Origin: UBA10649 sp963700255
GTDB lineage: Bacteria > Actinomycetota > Actinomycetes > S36-B12
Assembly (NCBI GenBank): GCA_963700255.1
Contig: CAVOWW010000023.1
Location: forward strand, 62,001 to 126,000
Length of the DNA: 64,000 nucleotides
Reading direction: 5' to 3'
In this document: positions 16,994 to 25,401 of the stretch, piece by piece
Layout of the letters: each line of letters begins with the position of its first letter
Numbering within the stretch: position 1 is the first letter of the stretch
Notes under the pieces: generated by a model
The model's database searches: none
Seen by the model: only the letters and a program-made list of their open reading frames with translations
Told to the model about the DNA's origin: nothing
Program-made: the position numbers and the translations under genes

Positions 16994-17083
16994 GGCCCGA
17001 TGCTCGCATGCCGCCCTGACGAGGACGAGCCAAGGTGCCCCGACATGCTCCCATCGTGGAAGGTGCGGAGGTACCCTGCTGCC

Positions 17084-17701
17084 ATGAGAACCCGGGGGAT
17101 TGCCGCCAGCCTGTTCGCCCTCGCCTTCGCCGTGGCCGTGCCGCTCGCCCTGGCCGCGCCCGCCCAGGCCGCATCCGATCCGACCATCGTTCACTGGACC
17201 ACGACACAGACCGGACCGACCACGTCCACCTGCACGCCGAGTCCGTCTTCAGGCCGAGCGAACCCCGGCAGCCTGCTCACCCTCTACAACGACTGCCAGC
17301 CCGGACCGCTGCCCTTCACGGTCAGGTTCTTCATCAAGGCCGTCGGCGGCGGCGCGACTGAGCTGGGCAGGGCCGCCACTGGCGCCCACATCACGTTTCA
17401 GGTGCCAGCCACCGTTGGTACGTACGAGGTCTTCATCATCCCCACCCTGTCGACCTACACGCTCACCGTCACGAACGACGTCATCCCCGAGCCGAAGGCT
17501 CATGACGAGTTCCAGCAGGTCGGGGTGCCGGCCTCCGGTGACTGCGCCGACGTCGCACCCGAGACGGGCCACTACCCCGGCTACCCGATCGGCGGCTGGA
17601 GCAGGTCGTGGGCCCAGTGGATCAACAACGGCACCGGCGGCCCGGTCTGCACCCGCGAGGTCGAGCAGCGCCCCGACGGCACGATCGTCCTCGTCGGCTA
17701 G
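17084..17701 (+). CDS. secreted protein of unknown function
   Basis: A 205-residue protein with a classical signal peptide (residues 1–29, cleavage after A-Q-A). The mature part is Thr/Pro/Gly-rich with beta character, four cysteines, and an aromatic stretch W-S-R-S-W-A-Q-W-I-N-N-G near residue 180. It starts about 90 bp from the divergent uvrD2 start. No family is recognised. It ends 9 nt before the mycoredoxin gene, so the two may share a transcript. Confidence 0.65.
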   Translation: MRTRGIAASLFALAFAVAVPLALAAPAQAASDPTIVHWTTTQTGPTTSTCTPSPSSGRANPGSLLTLYNDCQPGPLPFTVRFFIKAVGGGATELGRAATGAHITFQVPATVGTYEVFIIPTLSTYTLTVTNDVIPEPKAHDEFQQVGVPASGDCADVAPETGHYPGYPIGGWSRSWAQWINNGTGGPVCTREVEQRPDGTIVLVG

Positions 17702-17710
17702 CGTGGGGCA

Positions 17711-17959
17711 GTGACCTCAGCCACCGAACTCACCATGTACAGCACCGTGTGGTGCGGCTACTGCCAGCGCCTCAAGGCCCAGATGACCCGCGAGGGGATC
17801 TCGTTCGTCGAGGTCGACATCGAGGCCGACCCGCAGGCGGCAGCCATGGTCGAGGACGTCAACCACGGCAACCAGACCGTGCCGACGCTCCAGTTCCCGG
17901 ACGGGTCGTTCGCGACGAACCCCTCCATCGGGCAGGTCAAGGAGCGCCTCGGCCTCTGA
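17711..17959 (+). CDS. mrx1: mycoredoxin (glutaredoxin-like)
   Basis: An 82-residue thioredoxin-fold protein with the active site W-C-G-Y-C (about residues 14–18) and the cis-Pro motif T-V-P-T-L (about 56–60), matching Mycobacterium Mrx1 (Rv3198A). Mrx1 reduces mycothiol mixed disulfides. Its neighbours uvrD2 and nudC are the same as in mycobacteria, which supports the name. GTG start. Confidence 0.93.
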   Translation: MTSATELTMYSTVWCGYCQRLKAQMTREGISFVEVDIEADPQAAAMVEDVNHGNQTVPTLQFPDGSFATNPSIGQVKERLGL

Positions 17960-18043
17960 CGGCTGTCCAACGCGTCAACCCGGGTCTCGGACCGCTACGG
18001 TGCCGACGTGGGAAGCACCCCACCCTGACATCGAGGAGCACTC

Positions 18044-18541
18044 GTGCGCCGTGCCTCAGCCATCGCCGTCGCCATCACCACCGCCGGAGTGATGCTGCTC
18101 ACGGGATGCTCGACCTCCATCGACGTCGACACCCTGGAGTCGAGCGTCCAGACAGGGCTCGCGGAGCAGCTCGGCGGCGAGTGGACCGTCCAGTGCCCCG
18201 ACAGCATGGAGGTCCAGGCCGGCCTGACGACCAACTGCATGGCGACCAGCGCCGACGGTGAGACGGTCGAGGTGAACGTCACCCAGACCGACGACCAGGG
18301 CAACGTCACCTGGGAGGTGCCGCAGACCGGGCTCGACATCGACAAGCTGGAGTCCGGCGTCGCGGCCGAGATAGCGGCCCAGGTCGGCGGCGAGTGGACG
18401 GTCACCTGCCCCGACGACATCCCGATGGAGAAGGACCTCACCGCGAACTGCGAGGCCACGAGTGCCGACGGTCAGTCGACCATGATCAACGTCACCCAGA
18501 CGGACGACCAGGGCAACGTCACCTGGGAGACGACCGAGTAG
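18044..18541 (+). CDS. lipoprotein with two DUF4333 domains
   Basis: A 165-residue protein with a signal peptide ending in the lipobox L-L-T-G-C (Cys at about residue 22). Two copies of a unit of about 68 residues follow, each with the L-E-S-x-V … G-G-E-W-T-V-x-C-P-D … C-x-A-T-S-A-D-G-x pattern of DUF4333, each with two cysteines that could pair. The C-terminal 42 nt of each unit (18275–18316 and 18488–18529) differ at a single base, so the duplication is recent or is homogenised by recombination. Many family members are surface lipoproteins of unknown role. Confidence 0.88.
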   Translation: MRRASAIAVAITTAGVMLLTGCSTSIDVDTLESSVQTGLAEQLGGEWTVQCPDSMEVQAGLTTNCMATSADGETVEVNVTQTDDQGNVTWEVPQTGLDIDKLESGVAAEIAAQVGGEWTVTCPDDIPMEKDLTANCEATSADGQSTMINVTQTDDQGNVTWETTE

Positions 18542-19489
18542 TCAGCGGGGCACGCTGAGCGGCCGGGACCAGTCCCCCGGCAGCTCGGCCCCGTACCAGC
18601 GCTCGACAAGCCGGCGCGCGATCGAGACCGGCGGGGGCAGCCGCACGTCGCCCGACGAGCAGGCCGCCGCGAGCTCCTCACGGGTGAACCACCGGGCCTC
18701 GACGATCTCGTCGCCGTCGACCGCGATGTGCGGGTCATCGGCCCAGGCGTGGTAGCCGAGCATCAGCGAGCAGGGGAACGGCCAGGGCTGGCTGCCCAGG
18801 TAGCGGATGTCGTCGGGCCCGTCGGCGATCGTCACCCCGGACTCCTCGAGCACCTCGCGGCGCAGCGCGGCCTCCGCGGACTCCCCTGCCTCGACGAAGC
18901 CCGCCAAGGTCGAGAACCAGCCCTCCGCCCAGCGGCCCTGCCGTCCGAGCAGCGCCCGGTCCTCGCGGTCGAGGACGAGGACGATGACGGCCGGATCCGT
19001 GCGCGGGAAGTGCTCGCTCCCGTCCTCAGGGCAGCGACGTGACCACCCGGCCGCGTTGAACTGCGTCTCCGCCCCGCACCGCGGGCATCGCACGTGCGTG
19101 CGCAGCCAGTTGTCGAGCGCCACCGCCGTCACCATGAGGCCGGCATCGCGCCCCCCGAGAGCGGCACCGACCTGCCGCAGGTCCGCCCAGCCCTCGCCCT
19201 CGTGCGACTGCGCGTGCTCGGCGAAGTAGGTGATGCCGTCGTCGTCCACCCCGAGGAGGGTGAGGTCCGCATCGGTGGCGACGTCGGAGGTCGACAGGAG
19301 GACGAGGCCGACGCCGTCCGGCCCGCCGGACGTCACCCGCGCCGCACCCCCGCTGACCTGGAGGACGCGCGAGCGCGGGTCGGCGCGACGAGCGGCCAGC
19401 CACTCGGCGTCGCCACGATGCTCGGCTGCGCGGTCGACGACGCCGCGCGCGAGGAGGAGGTTGCCGAGCAGGTACCGGTCCGCGTCCAT
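18542..19489 (-). CDS. nudC: NAD+ diphosphatase
   Basis: A 315-residue protein from ATG 19489; the frame stays open to 19546. An N-terminal domain is followed by a zinc ribbon (C-P-R-C-G near residue 137 and a second Cys near 155), the Nudix box G-F-V-E-A-G-E-S … R-E-V-L-E-E-S-G, and the NADH-pyrophosphatase motif S-Q-P-W-P-F-P-C-S downstream of it. NudC hydrolyses NAD(H) and can remove NAD caps from RNA. Its stop directly abuts the lipoprotein stop. The order uvrD2–mrx1–nudC matches mycobacteria. Confidence 0.94.
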   Translation of the reverse strand: MDADRYLLGNLLLARGVVDRAAEHRGDAEWLAARRADPRSRVLQVSGGAARVTSGGPDGVGLVLLSTSDVATDADLTLLGVDDDGITYFAEHAQSHEGEGWADLRQVGAALGGRDAGLMVTAVALDNWLRTHVRCPRCGAETQFNAAGWSRRCPEDGSEHFPRTDPAVIVLVLDREDRALLGRQGRWAEGWFSTLAGFVEAGESAEAALRREVLEESGVTIADGPDDIRYLGSQPWPFPCSLMLGYHAWADDPHIAVDGDEIVEARWFTREELAAACSSGDVRLPPPVSIARRLVERWYGAELPGDWSRPLSVPR

Positions 19490-19573
19490 GTCGGGCGAGC
19501 CTAGGGGCACGTCACGCACGGGGGCACGGGCACCCGATGGCAGCACCGTTCGCCCTCGTGGTTCGCTGGGCGC

Positions 19574-20827
19574 ATGGCACCGGACCGCGATCGCTGGGTT
19601 CGGGACACGTCGTTCTTCCTGTCGGGCCAGACCGTGTCGCTGCTCGGCTCGTCCCTCGTCCAGTACTCGATCCTGTGGTACCTCACCCTGGAGACGCAGT
19701 CAGGCGTGGTCCTCACCCTCGCGACCGTGTTCGGCTTCCTGCCCCAGGCGGCGATGTCCGTGTTCGGGGGCGTGTGGGCGGACCGCCACAACCGCAAGCT
19801 GCTGCTCATCACCGCCGATGCCGCGATCGCCGCGACCACCCTGATCCTGGCGATCATGCTGTGGAACGGTGTCGATGCGCTCTGGCTGATCTACGCGACT
19901 CTCGCCATCCGGTCCCTCGGCGCCGGCGTGCAGACGCCGGCCGTGGGGGCGCTCCTCCCCCAGATCGTGCCCGCCGACAAGCTGATGCGTGTCAACGGCA
20001 TCAACATGAGCATCCAGTCGGCGATGACGCTGCTGGCTCCCGCGCTTGCGGCGGCGCTGTTCGCCCTGATGGGCCTCCAGGCGGTGCTGCTCGTCGACGT
20101 CGTGACCGCCGTCATCGGGATCTCCCTCGTCGCAGTCATCCCCGTGGGCCGCGTCATGCGCTCGGACACCGCCACGACCTACTTCGCGGACCTCCGCGAG
20201 GGGCTGTCGTACGTCCGTCACCATGCCGTAGTCCTCCGCGTGCTCGTCTTCTTCGCGATCGTGTTCGTCCTGATGGCCCCACCGGGCTACCTCACGCCGC
20301 TCATGGTCGTGCGGACCTTCGGGGAGGACGTCTGGCGGCTGACGGTCAACGAGCTCGCCTTCGGCGTGGGGATGCTCGCGGGCGGGGCGCTGCTCTCGGC
20401 CTGGGGTGGCTTCCACGACCGCATGCGCATGCTCATCGCCACGTCCTTCGCGTTCGGCATCCTGTCCGTCGGGCTCGGCGTCTCCGGGGACTTCCTGGGC
20501 CTGCCCGGCTCCTTCGCCGTCTTCCTCGGCTTCATGCTCCTCATCGGCGTGGGCGTGGCGTTCTTCTCGACGACCGCGACGACCCTGCTCCAGGAGCAGG
20601 TGGACGCCGAGGTGCAGGGACGGGTGTTCGGGCTCGTCGGCATCGTCCTGGCCGTCGCCATGCCGTTCGGCATGCTGATCTTCGGCCCGATGGCCGACAC
20701 CATCTCGGTCGAGTGGATCCTCGTCCTGACCGGCGTGCTGGCCGTGCTCGTGACCTTCGGGGCCGCCTGGCGGGCGCCGGCGGCCCCGGGTCCGTCGCGC
20801 CTGCCGGATGCGACCGGGTCACCGTGA
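19574..20827 (+). CDS. MFS efflux transporter (MFS_3 / EntS-like)
   Basis: A 417-residue membrane protein with about 11–12 helices. Motif A is seen as G-V-W-A-D-R-H-N-R-K (about 63–72). The short cytoplasmic segment R-S-D-T-A-T-T-Y-F-A-D-L-R-E-G-L near residue 200 is typical of the MFS_3 group that includes exporters of drugs and siderophores. The substrate is unknown. It starts about 85 bp from the likely divergent nudC start. Confidence 0.88.
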   Translation: MAPDRDRWVRDTSFFLSGQTVSLLGSSLVQYSILWYLTLETQSGVVLTLATVFGFLPQAAMSVFGGVWADRHNRKLLLITADAAIAATTLILAIMLWNGVDALWLIYATLAIRSLGAGVQTPAVGALLPQIVPADKLMRVNGINMSIQSAMTLLAPALAAALFALMGLQAVLLVDVVTAVIGISLVAVIPVGRVMRSDTATTYFADLREGLSYVRHHAVVLRVLVFFAIVFVLMAPPGYLTPLMVVRTFGEDVWRLTVNELAFGVGMLAGGALLSAWGGFHDRMRMLIATSFAFGILSVGLGVSGDFLGLPGSFAVFLGFMLLIGVGVAFFSTTATTLLQEQVDAEVQGRVFGLVGIVLAVAMPFGMLIFGPMADTISVEWILVLTGVLAVLVTFGAAWRAPAAPGPSRLPDATGSP

Positions 20828-20863
20828 CACGATGACGCCACCTACTTCCCTGGGGCTCCATTC

Positions 20864-22177
20864 GTGAACGTGTTCATCCGCCAGCTCACGGGCATCCGCT
20901 TCATCGCGGCTGCCTGGGTGCTGCTGTACCACCTGCAGGGGCCCCTCAACCAGCTGAACCTGCTGGTCCCCGTCTTCGCGGACGTGCTGCGGGTCGGCCG
21001 GCTCGGCGTGGACCTGTTCTTCGCATTGTCGGGCTTCATCCTCACCCACACCTACCTGCGTCGGCTCGGCCCAGCGGTGCGCGTGCGCGGAACGGTCGAC
21101 TTCTGGTGGCTGCGGCTGGCCCGCATCTACCCTGTCCACCTGGCGATGCTGTTCATCGCCGGCGGTGCCGTCGTCGCCCAGGCCCAGGTCACCGGCGAGG
21201 AGCTCGACCGCGACTGGCTGAACCCGCTCGACTTCGCGAAGAACCTCCTCCTTGTGCAGGAGTGGGGGCCGGAGCCCCAGCGGGGCTGGAACTTCGTGGC
21301 CTGGTCGCTCAGCATGGAGTGGCTGGCCTACCTGGTGTTCCCGCTGCTCGTCCTGCTGCTGTGGGTGATGCACCGCAAGATCGCGACCCCGCTGCTCGTG
21401 GTCGCCTGGTTGGTCGTCATGACGCCGCTGATCGTCTACGGCCTGTCGACGTCCGACCCGTACTACACCGACAACTGGGGCTCGACGTACCGCATCCTCA
21501 CCGAGTTCACGGCAGGCGCCATCACCTACCTGGTGGTGGTGCGGCTGCTGCCCGGGGACCGGCTGGCCGAGCCCGCCTCCCCCCGCGTCGAGCGCACCGC
21601 CTCGGTGCTGGCCGTGGTGCTGCCGCTGCTCGTGGTCGTCGGAGCGGTCTTCCTGTCGCAGTGGCCGGCCGCGCAGCCTCCGTCGGTGGCACTCGACGGC
21701 GACGTCGAGCCGCTGCCGCCGTACTACCACCTGCTGCTCGTGCCACTCCTGATCCTCTGGATCGGCGCACTCGCGTTGTCACGTCGCGGGCTCGCGCGCT
21801 TCCTGTCGACCCGTGCGCTCGTGCTCGGTGGCTTCATCTCCTACTCGCTCTACATGACCCACCTCGTGTGGTTCGGTCTCTGGCGGGCCGGGATGCGGGC
21901 CGTGGGCATCGACAGCGGCGCTCTCTACGCGATCGCGGTCGTCGCGCTGATCGCCGGGGCACTCGTCATCGCCTGGCTGATGTGGCGGTTCGTTGAGGAG
22001 CCGGCACGCGAGTGGATGCGTGGCAAGGTCGGCGTGCGGCGCACGCCGACCGAGGAGGCCGGCGAGGCCATCGCGGAGACCGCGGCGGACGCGGACAGCG
22101 CCGACCCGGTGGATGTCGAGACCGCGCCCACCGATCCGTTCGTCGCTCAGGAGAAGGATCCGGACGGCACCGTCTGA
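20864..22177 (+). CDS. acyltransferase family 3 membrane protein (OafA-like)
   Basis: A 437-residue protein with about 10 membrane helices. Helix 1 contains L-L-Y-H-L and the next G-V-D-L-F-F-A-L-S-G-F, both typical of family 3 O-acyltransferases that modify surface sugars. It lacks the C-terminal SGNH domain found in some members and has instead a 60-residue Ala/Glu/Asp-rich cytoplasmic tail. GTG start, 36 nt after the MFS gene stop, so the two may be co-transcribed. Acceptor and donor are unknown. Confidence 0.9.
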   Translation: MNVFIRQLTGIRFIAAAWVLLYHLQGPLNQLNLLVPVFADVLRVGRLGVDLFFALSGFILTHTYLRRLGPAVRVRGTVDFWWLRLARIYPVHLAMLFIAGGAVVAQAQVTGEELDRDWLNPLDFAKNLLLVQEWGPEPQRGWNFVAWSLSMEWLAYLVFPLLVLLLWVMHRKIATPLLVVAWLVVMTPLIVYGLSTSDPYYTDNWGSTYRILTEFTAGAITYLVVVRLLPGDRLAEPASPRVERTASVLAVVLPLLVVVGAVFLSQWPAAQPPSVALDGDVEPLPPYYHLLLVPLLILWIGALALSRRGLARFLSTRALVLGGFISYSLYMTHLVWFGLWRAGMRAVGIDSGALYAIAVVALIAGALVIAWLMWRFVEEPAREWMRGKVGVRRTPTEEAGEAIAETAADADSADPVDVETAPTDPFVAQEKDPDGTV

Positions 22178-22191
22178 GGCGTCGCGTGCGG

Positions 22192-25100
22192 CTACTGCGC
22201 GCGGAGGAGCGCCAGTGCAGGGTCCGTGTCCGGGCGCACGACCTCGCCGGTGCCGACGATGACGAAGGCCGCTGACACCTGCTCGACCGGCACGTCCATG
22301 AGCCGGGACCACGCCAGCCGGTAGAGCGCGAGCTGCATCGGGTCGACATGGCGAGCCGACCCCGTCTTCCAGTCGATGACGTCGTAGGCCATGCCCGGCT
22401 GCTCGCCGGCGAAGACCGCGTCGATCCGGCCGTTGACGACCCGGCCGCCGACCAGCAGCGCGAACGGCGCCTCCACCGCCTCCGGGACGCGGTGCGCGAA
22501 CGGCCCGCCGTCGAACGCCTCCTTCAAGGCACGGAGGGCGTCGTCGGTCGCGATGTCGGCGTCCGCCGAGCCGGGCAGGTCGTCGAGGTCGAGCAGCGAC
22601 TGCTGCCCGTATCGGGTCTCGACCCAGGCGTGGAACTCGGTGCCGCGACGCGCAGCGGGGGCCGGCGGGTGCGGCATCGGCCTGGCGATCTCCATGGCCA
22701 CCGCCTCGGGCTCGGCGATCGCCCGCATGAGCAGGCTCGCCGACACCGAGTCGGGCAGGCGCACCACCCGCTCGCGGGCGTGACGAGCGCGCGCCTCCTC
22801 GAGCAGCGCGGACGCCAGGACGTCCCAGTCCAGGATGCGGGCCCGTTCGGCGGCAGACCCACCAGCCGGGGTGTCGGCGTCGACCCCGGGAAGCGCGGGC
22901 TGCAGGGACGGCACCGCTGCGACCGCGCCGGCGACCTCGCGAAGGCGCGCCTGCCGGTCAGGGTCGGCTGCGGGGGGCCAGGCCAGCGGCACCGAGGCCG
23001 CCTGCACCTGCGGGTTGACGGCGTCATCCGCGGGCTCGGGCGCCCAGTGGACGACCTGGCCGAACCCGTCCAGGCACGCCTGGTGCACCGTCGACAGGAA
23101 GCCGTCGGGCCCGCGCCGTGTCGACTGGGTCGGGCCCCACCAGTGCCCGGACACGGCAAGGCCCTGCTCGGCGCGGGTGAAGGCCACGTAGGCCAGCCGC
23201 TGGCTCTCCAGCTCGGTGAGCCCGGCGAGGACCGTCCGGTACTCGTCGTAGTGCTTGGCCCGGGGGCCTTCGCCCGTGACCGGGAACGAGGCAAGGTCGG
23301 GCGTGCAGTCGTCGCGCAGGGGCCACGGCACGGTGCTGGCGCTCGTGGGCCACTGCGACCTGCCGCGCCCTCCGGGGAACGCTCCAGCCGCGACGAAGGG
23401 CACGAACACGTAGGCGAACTCGAGCCCCTTGGCCTTGTGAACGGTCAGCAGCTGCACGGCATCGGCCGGGCCGGCCACATCGAGCTGGAGGTCGATGTCG
23501 AATCGCTCGGCATCGCGCAGCCGCGCGAGGAAGGCGCCGAGGGTGAGGCGGCCGTCCAGCTCGGTGAACTCGGCCGCGAGGTCGAGGAAGGCATGCAGGG
23601 CGTGCTGCTGCTGCGCCGCCGCATCGGGCGAGCCGAGCGCCGCCTCGACCTCCAGTCCGGTGACGCGCATGACCCGCAGCACGAACTCCGGCAGGGGCTC
23701 CCCCACCTGGCGCCGCAGGGCCTTCAGCTCGCGTGCCATCGCCCCGAACCGCTCGACCGCGTCGGCGGAGTATCGGTCGAGCTCGCCGAGGTCGTCGAGC
23801 GCCTCGGTCAGCGAGATGGACTCGACGATGTCGGTCCCCGCCACGGCATCGTCGAGGGCTGACCCGATGTCGTCCTGGCCCGAGCGGTGCCGACCACCCG
23901 CGAGGTGCGCCGCGCGGTCGCCGAGGGCGGCGAGGTCGCGTGCGCCGATCCGCCAACGCGGTCCGACGGCGAGTCGCACGAACGCCGGGTTGGCGGACGG
24001 GTCATGGACGATCTCGAGCATGCTCCGCAGGTCGATGACCGCCGGCTGGGCCATCAGCGCGGCCGCCCCCACCAGCTGGGTCGGAATCCCGCGTCGCCGC
24101 AGGGCGGAGTCCACGGCGACGAGGTCGGCGCCAGTGGCTGCGAGCACGGCGATGTCGCTCCACGCGACCGAGCGGCCGGTGCCGCGCGCCGCATGGGTGG
24201 CTTCGATCTCACCGACCACCCACTCGGTCTCCTGGGCGTAGGTCTCGAACAGCGCGCACGAGACTGCGCCCTGGCCCTTGCCGTTGGCGCCGGCGGACAG
24301 CGGCTCGACGCCGGCGTGCACCGTGCGCAGGTGAGCCGACGTGCGGTTGGCGACCTCGAGGATGCTCACGCCCGAGCGCCGGTTCTGGGACAGCGTGAAG
24401 CGCGCGGTGGCGGAATCTCCCGGCGCCGGGAAGTGCTGAGGGAAGTCCTCGATGTTGTCGACGCTCGCCCCCCGCCAGCCGTAGATGGCCTGGCAGGGAT
24501 CGCCGACCGCCAGCACCGGGTGGCCCGCACCGAAGATCCGCTGCAGCAGGACACGCTGCGCGATCGAGGTGTCCTGGTACTCGTCGAGCAGGACGACGGC
24601 GTAGCGCGCACGCAGGTCGGCCACGACATCCGGGAACGTGTGGACGATCTCACCCGCCAGCCGGATCTGGTCGGCGAAGTCGAGCACGTCGCGCTCGGCC
24701 TTGGCAGCCCGCCACTCCACGACGAGGTCCGCGAGGAGGGCGCGCTGGGTCGACGTGGCGGTCATGTCGGTGCCGATCTTCTGCAACGGCTCGAAGGAGC
24801 GCAGCATCCCGACCATGTCGCCGTCGAACGTGCGCAGGTCGGCCGGCGACACTCCGAGCTCGGTCAGCTCGTCGTCGAGGCTCAGCAGGTCCTTGGTGAC
24901 CAGGAGCGGCGACCGGCCGATGCCCGCGAGCGGCAGTGACGAGCGGCAGACGACCCGGTAGGCCAGCTGCTGGCGCGCCCCGTCGGTGAGCATCGTCGGG
25001 TGGGGCTCGCGGCCTAGACGGATGCCATGCTCGGACAGGATGCGTGCGGAGAAGGCGTGGTAGGTCAGGACCTGGGGCTCGCCGATGGGATCACCGTCGT

Positions 25101-25401
25101 CGTCCTCCGCCTGCACGAGGCCCGCATCGACCAGCGCGGCCACGGAGGCCCGCATCGAGGAGAGCAGCTGCGCGCTGGCCTTGGTGGTGAAGGTCAGCCC
25201 GAGCACCTGGTCAGGGCGGACGAATCCGCTGCCCACCAGCCAGGCGACGCGAGCCGCCATGGAGGTCGTCTTGCCCGAGCCTGCGCCCGCGACGATCACC
25301 GCCGGCGCGAGCTCGGACCGGACTGCGGCCCACTGCTCGTCGGTCAGGGTCAGTGCGAGCGCGGCATCCAGGCTCTCCCGGCTGAGCTCCTTGGCTATCA
25401 C
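22192..25401 (-). CDS. adnB: AdnB-type helicase–nuclease subunit
   Basis: A 1069-residue protein starting at GTG 25401, which overlaps the adnA stop by 4 nt. The N-terminal UvrD-like motor has Walker A (A-G-A-G-S-G-K-T, about 39–46), L-L-D-E-Y-Q-D-T, the T-V-H-K-A-K-G-L-E-F motif and Y-V-A-F-T-R-A. The C-terminal RecB-type nuclease shows H-A-W-V-E-T, then G-R-I-D-A-V-F and D-W-K-T-G, the Asp–(Asp)–x–Lys core of a PD-(D/E)XK enzyme. Length and order match mycobacterial AdnB (Rv3201c), the lead motor of the AdnAB complex that resects double-strand breaks. Confidence 0.93.
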   Translation of the reverse strand: MIAKELSRESLDAALALTLTDEQWAAVRSELAPAVIVAGAGSGKTTSMAARVAWLVGSGFVRPDQVLGLTFTTKASAQLLSSMRASVAALVDAGLVQAEDDDGDPIGEPQVLTYHAFSARILSEHGIRLGREPHPTMLTDGARQQLAYRVVCRSSLPLAGIGRSPLLVTKDLLSLDDELTELGVSPADLRTFDGDMVGMLRSFEPLQKIGTDMTATSTQRALLADLVVEWRAAKAERDVLDFADQIRLAGEIVHTFPDVVADLRARYAVVLLDEYQDTSIAQRVLLQRIFGAGHPVLAVGDPCQAIYGWRGASVDNIEDFPQHFPAPGDSATARFTLSQNRRSGVSILEVANRTSAHLRTVHAGVEPLSAGANGKGQGAVSCALFETYAQETEWVVGEIEATHAARGTGRSVAWSDIAVLAATGADLVAVDSALRRRGIPTQLVGAAALMAQPAVIDLRSMLEIVHDPSANPAFVRLAVGPRWRIGARDLAALGDRAAHLAGGRHRSGQDDIGSALDDAVAGTDIVESISLTEALDDLGELDRYSADAVERFGAMARELKALRRQVGEPLPEFVLRVMRVTGLEVEAALGSPDAAAQQQHALHAFLDLAAEFTELDGRLTLGAFLARLRDAERFDIDLQLDVAGPADAVQLLTVHKAKGLEFAYVFVPFVAAGAFPGGRGRSQWPTSASTVPWPLRDDCTPDLASFPVTGEGPRAKHYDEYRTVLAGLTELESQRLAYVAFTRAEQGLAVSGHWWGPTQSTRRGPDGFLSTVHQACLDGFGQVVHWAPEPADDAVNPQVQAASVPLAWPPAADPDRQARLREVAGAVAAVPSLQPALPGVDADTPAGGSAAERARILDWDVLASALLEEARARHARERVVRLPDSVSASLLMRAIAEPEAVAMEIARPMPHPPAPAARRGTEFHAWVETRYGQQSLLDLDDLPGSADADIATDDALRALKEAFDGGPFAHRVPEAVEAPFALLVGGRVVNGRIDAVFAGEQPGMAYDVIDWKTGSARHVDPMQLALYRLAWSRLMDVPVEQVSAAFVIVGTGEVVRPDTDPALALLRAQ

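Noticed and set aside
11845..17000. whiB7 between the ABC1 kinase and uvrD2
   Set aside because: No small ORF with the four-Cys WhiB pattern or AT-hook is present; the space is filled by the MFS–cNMP gene.
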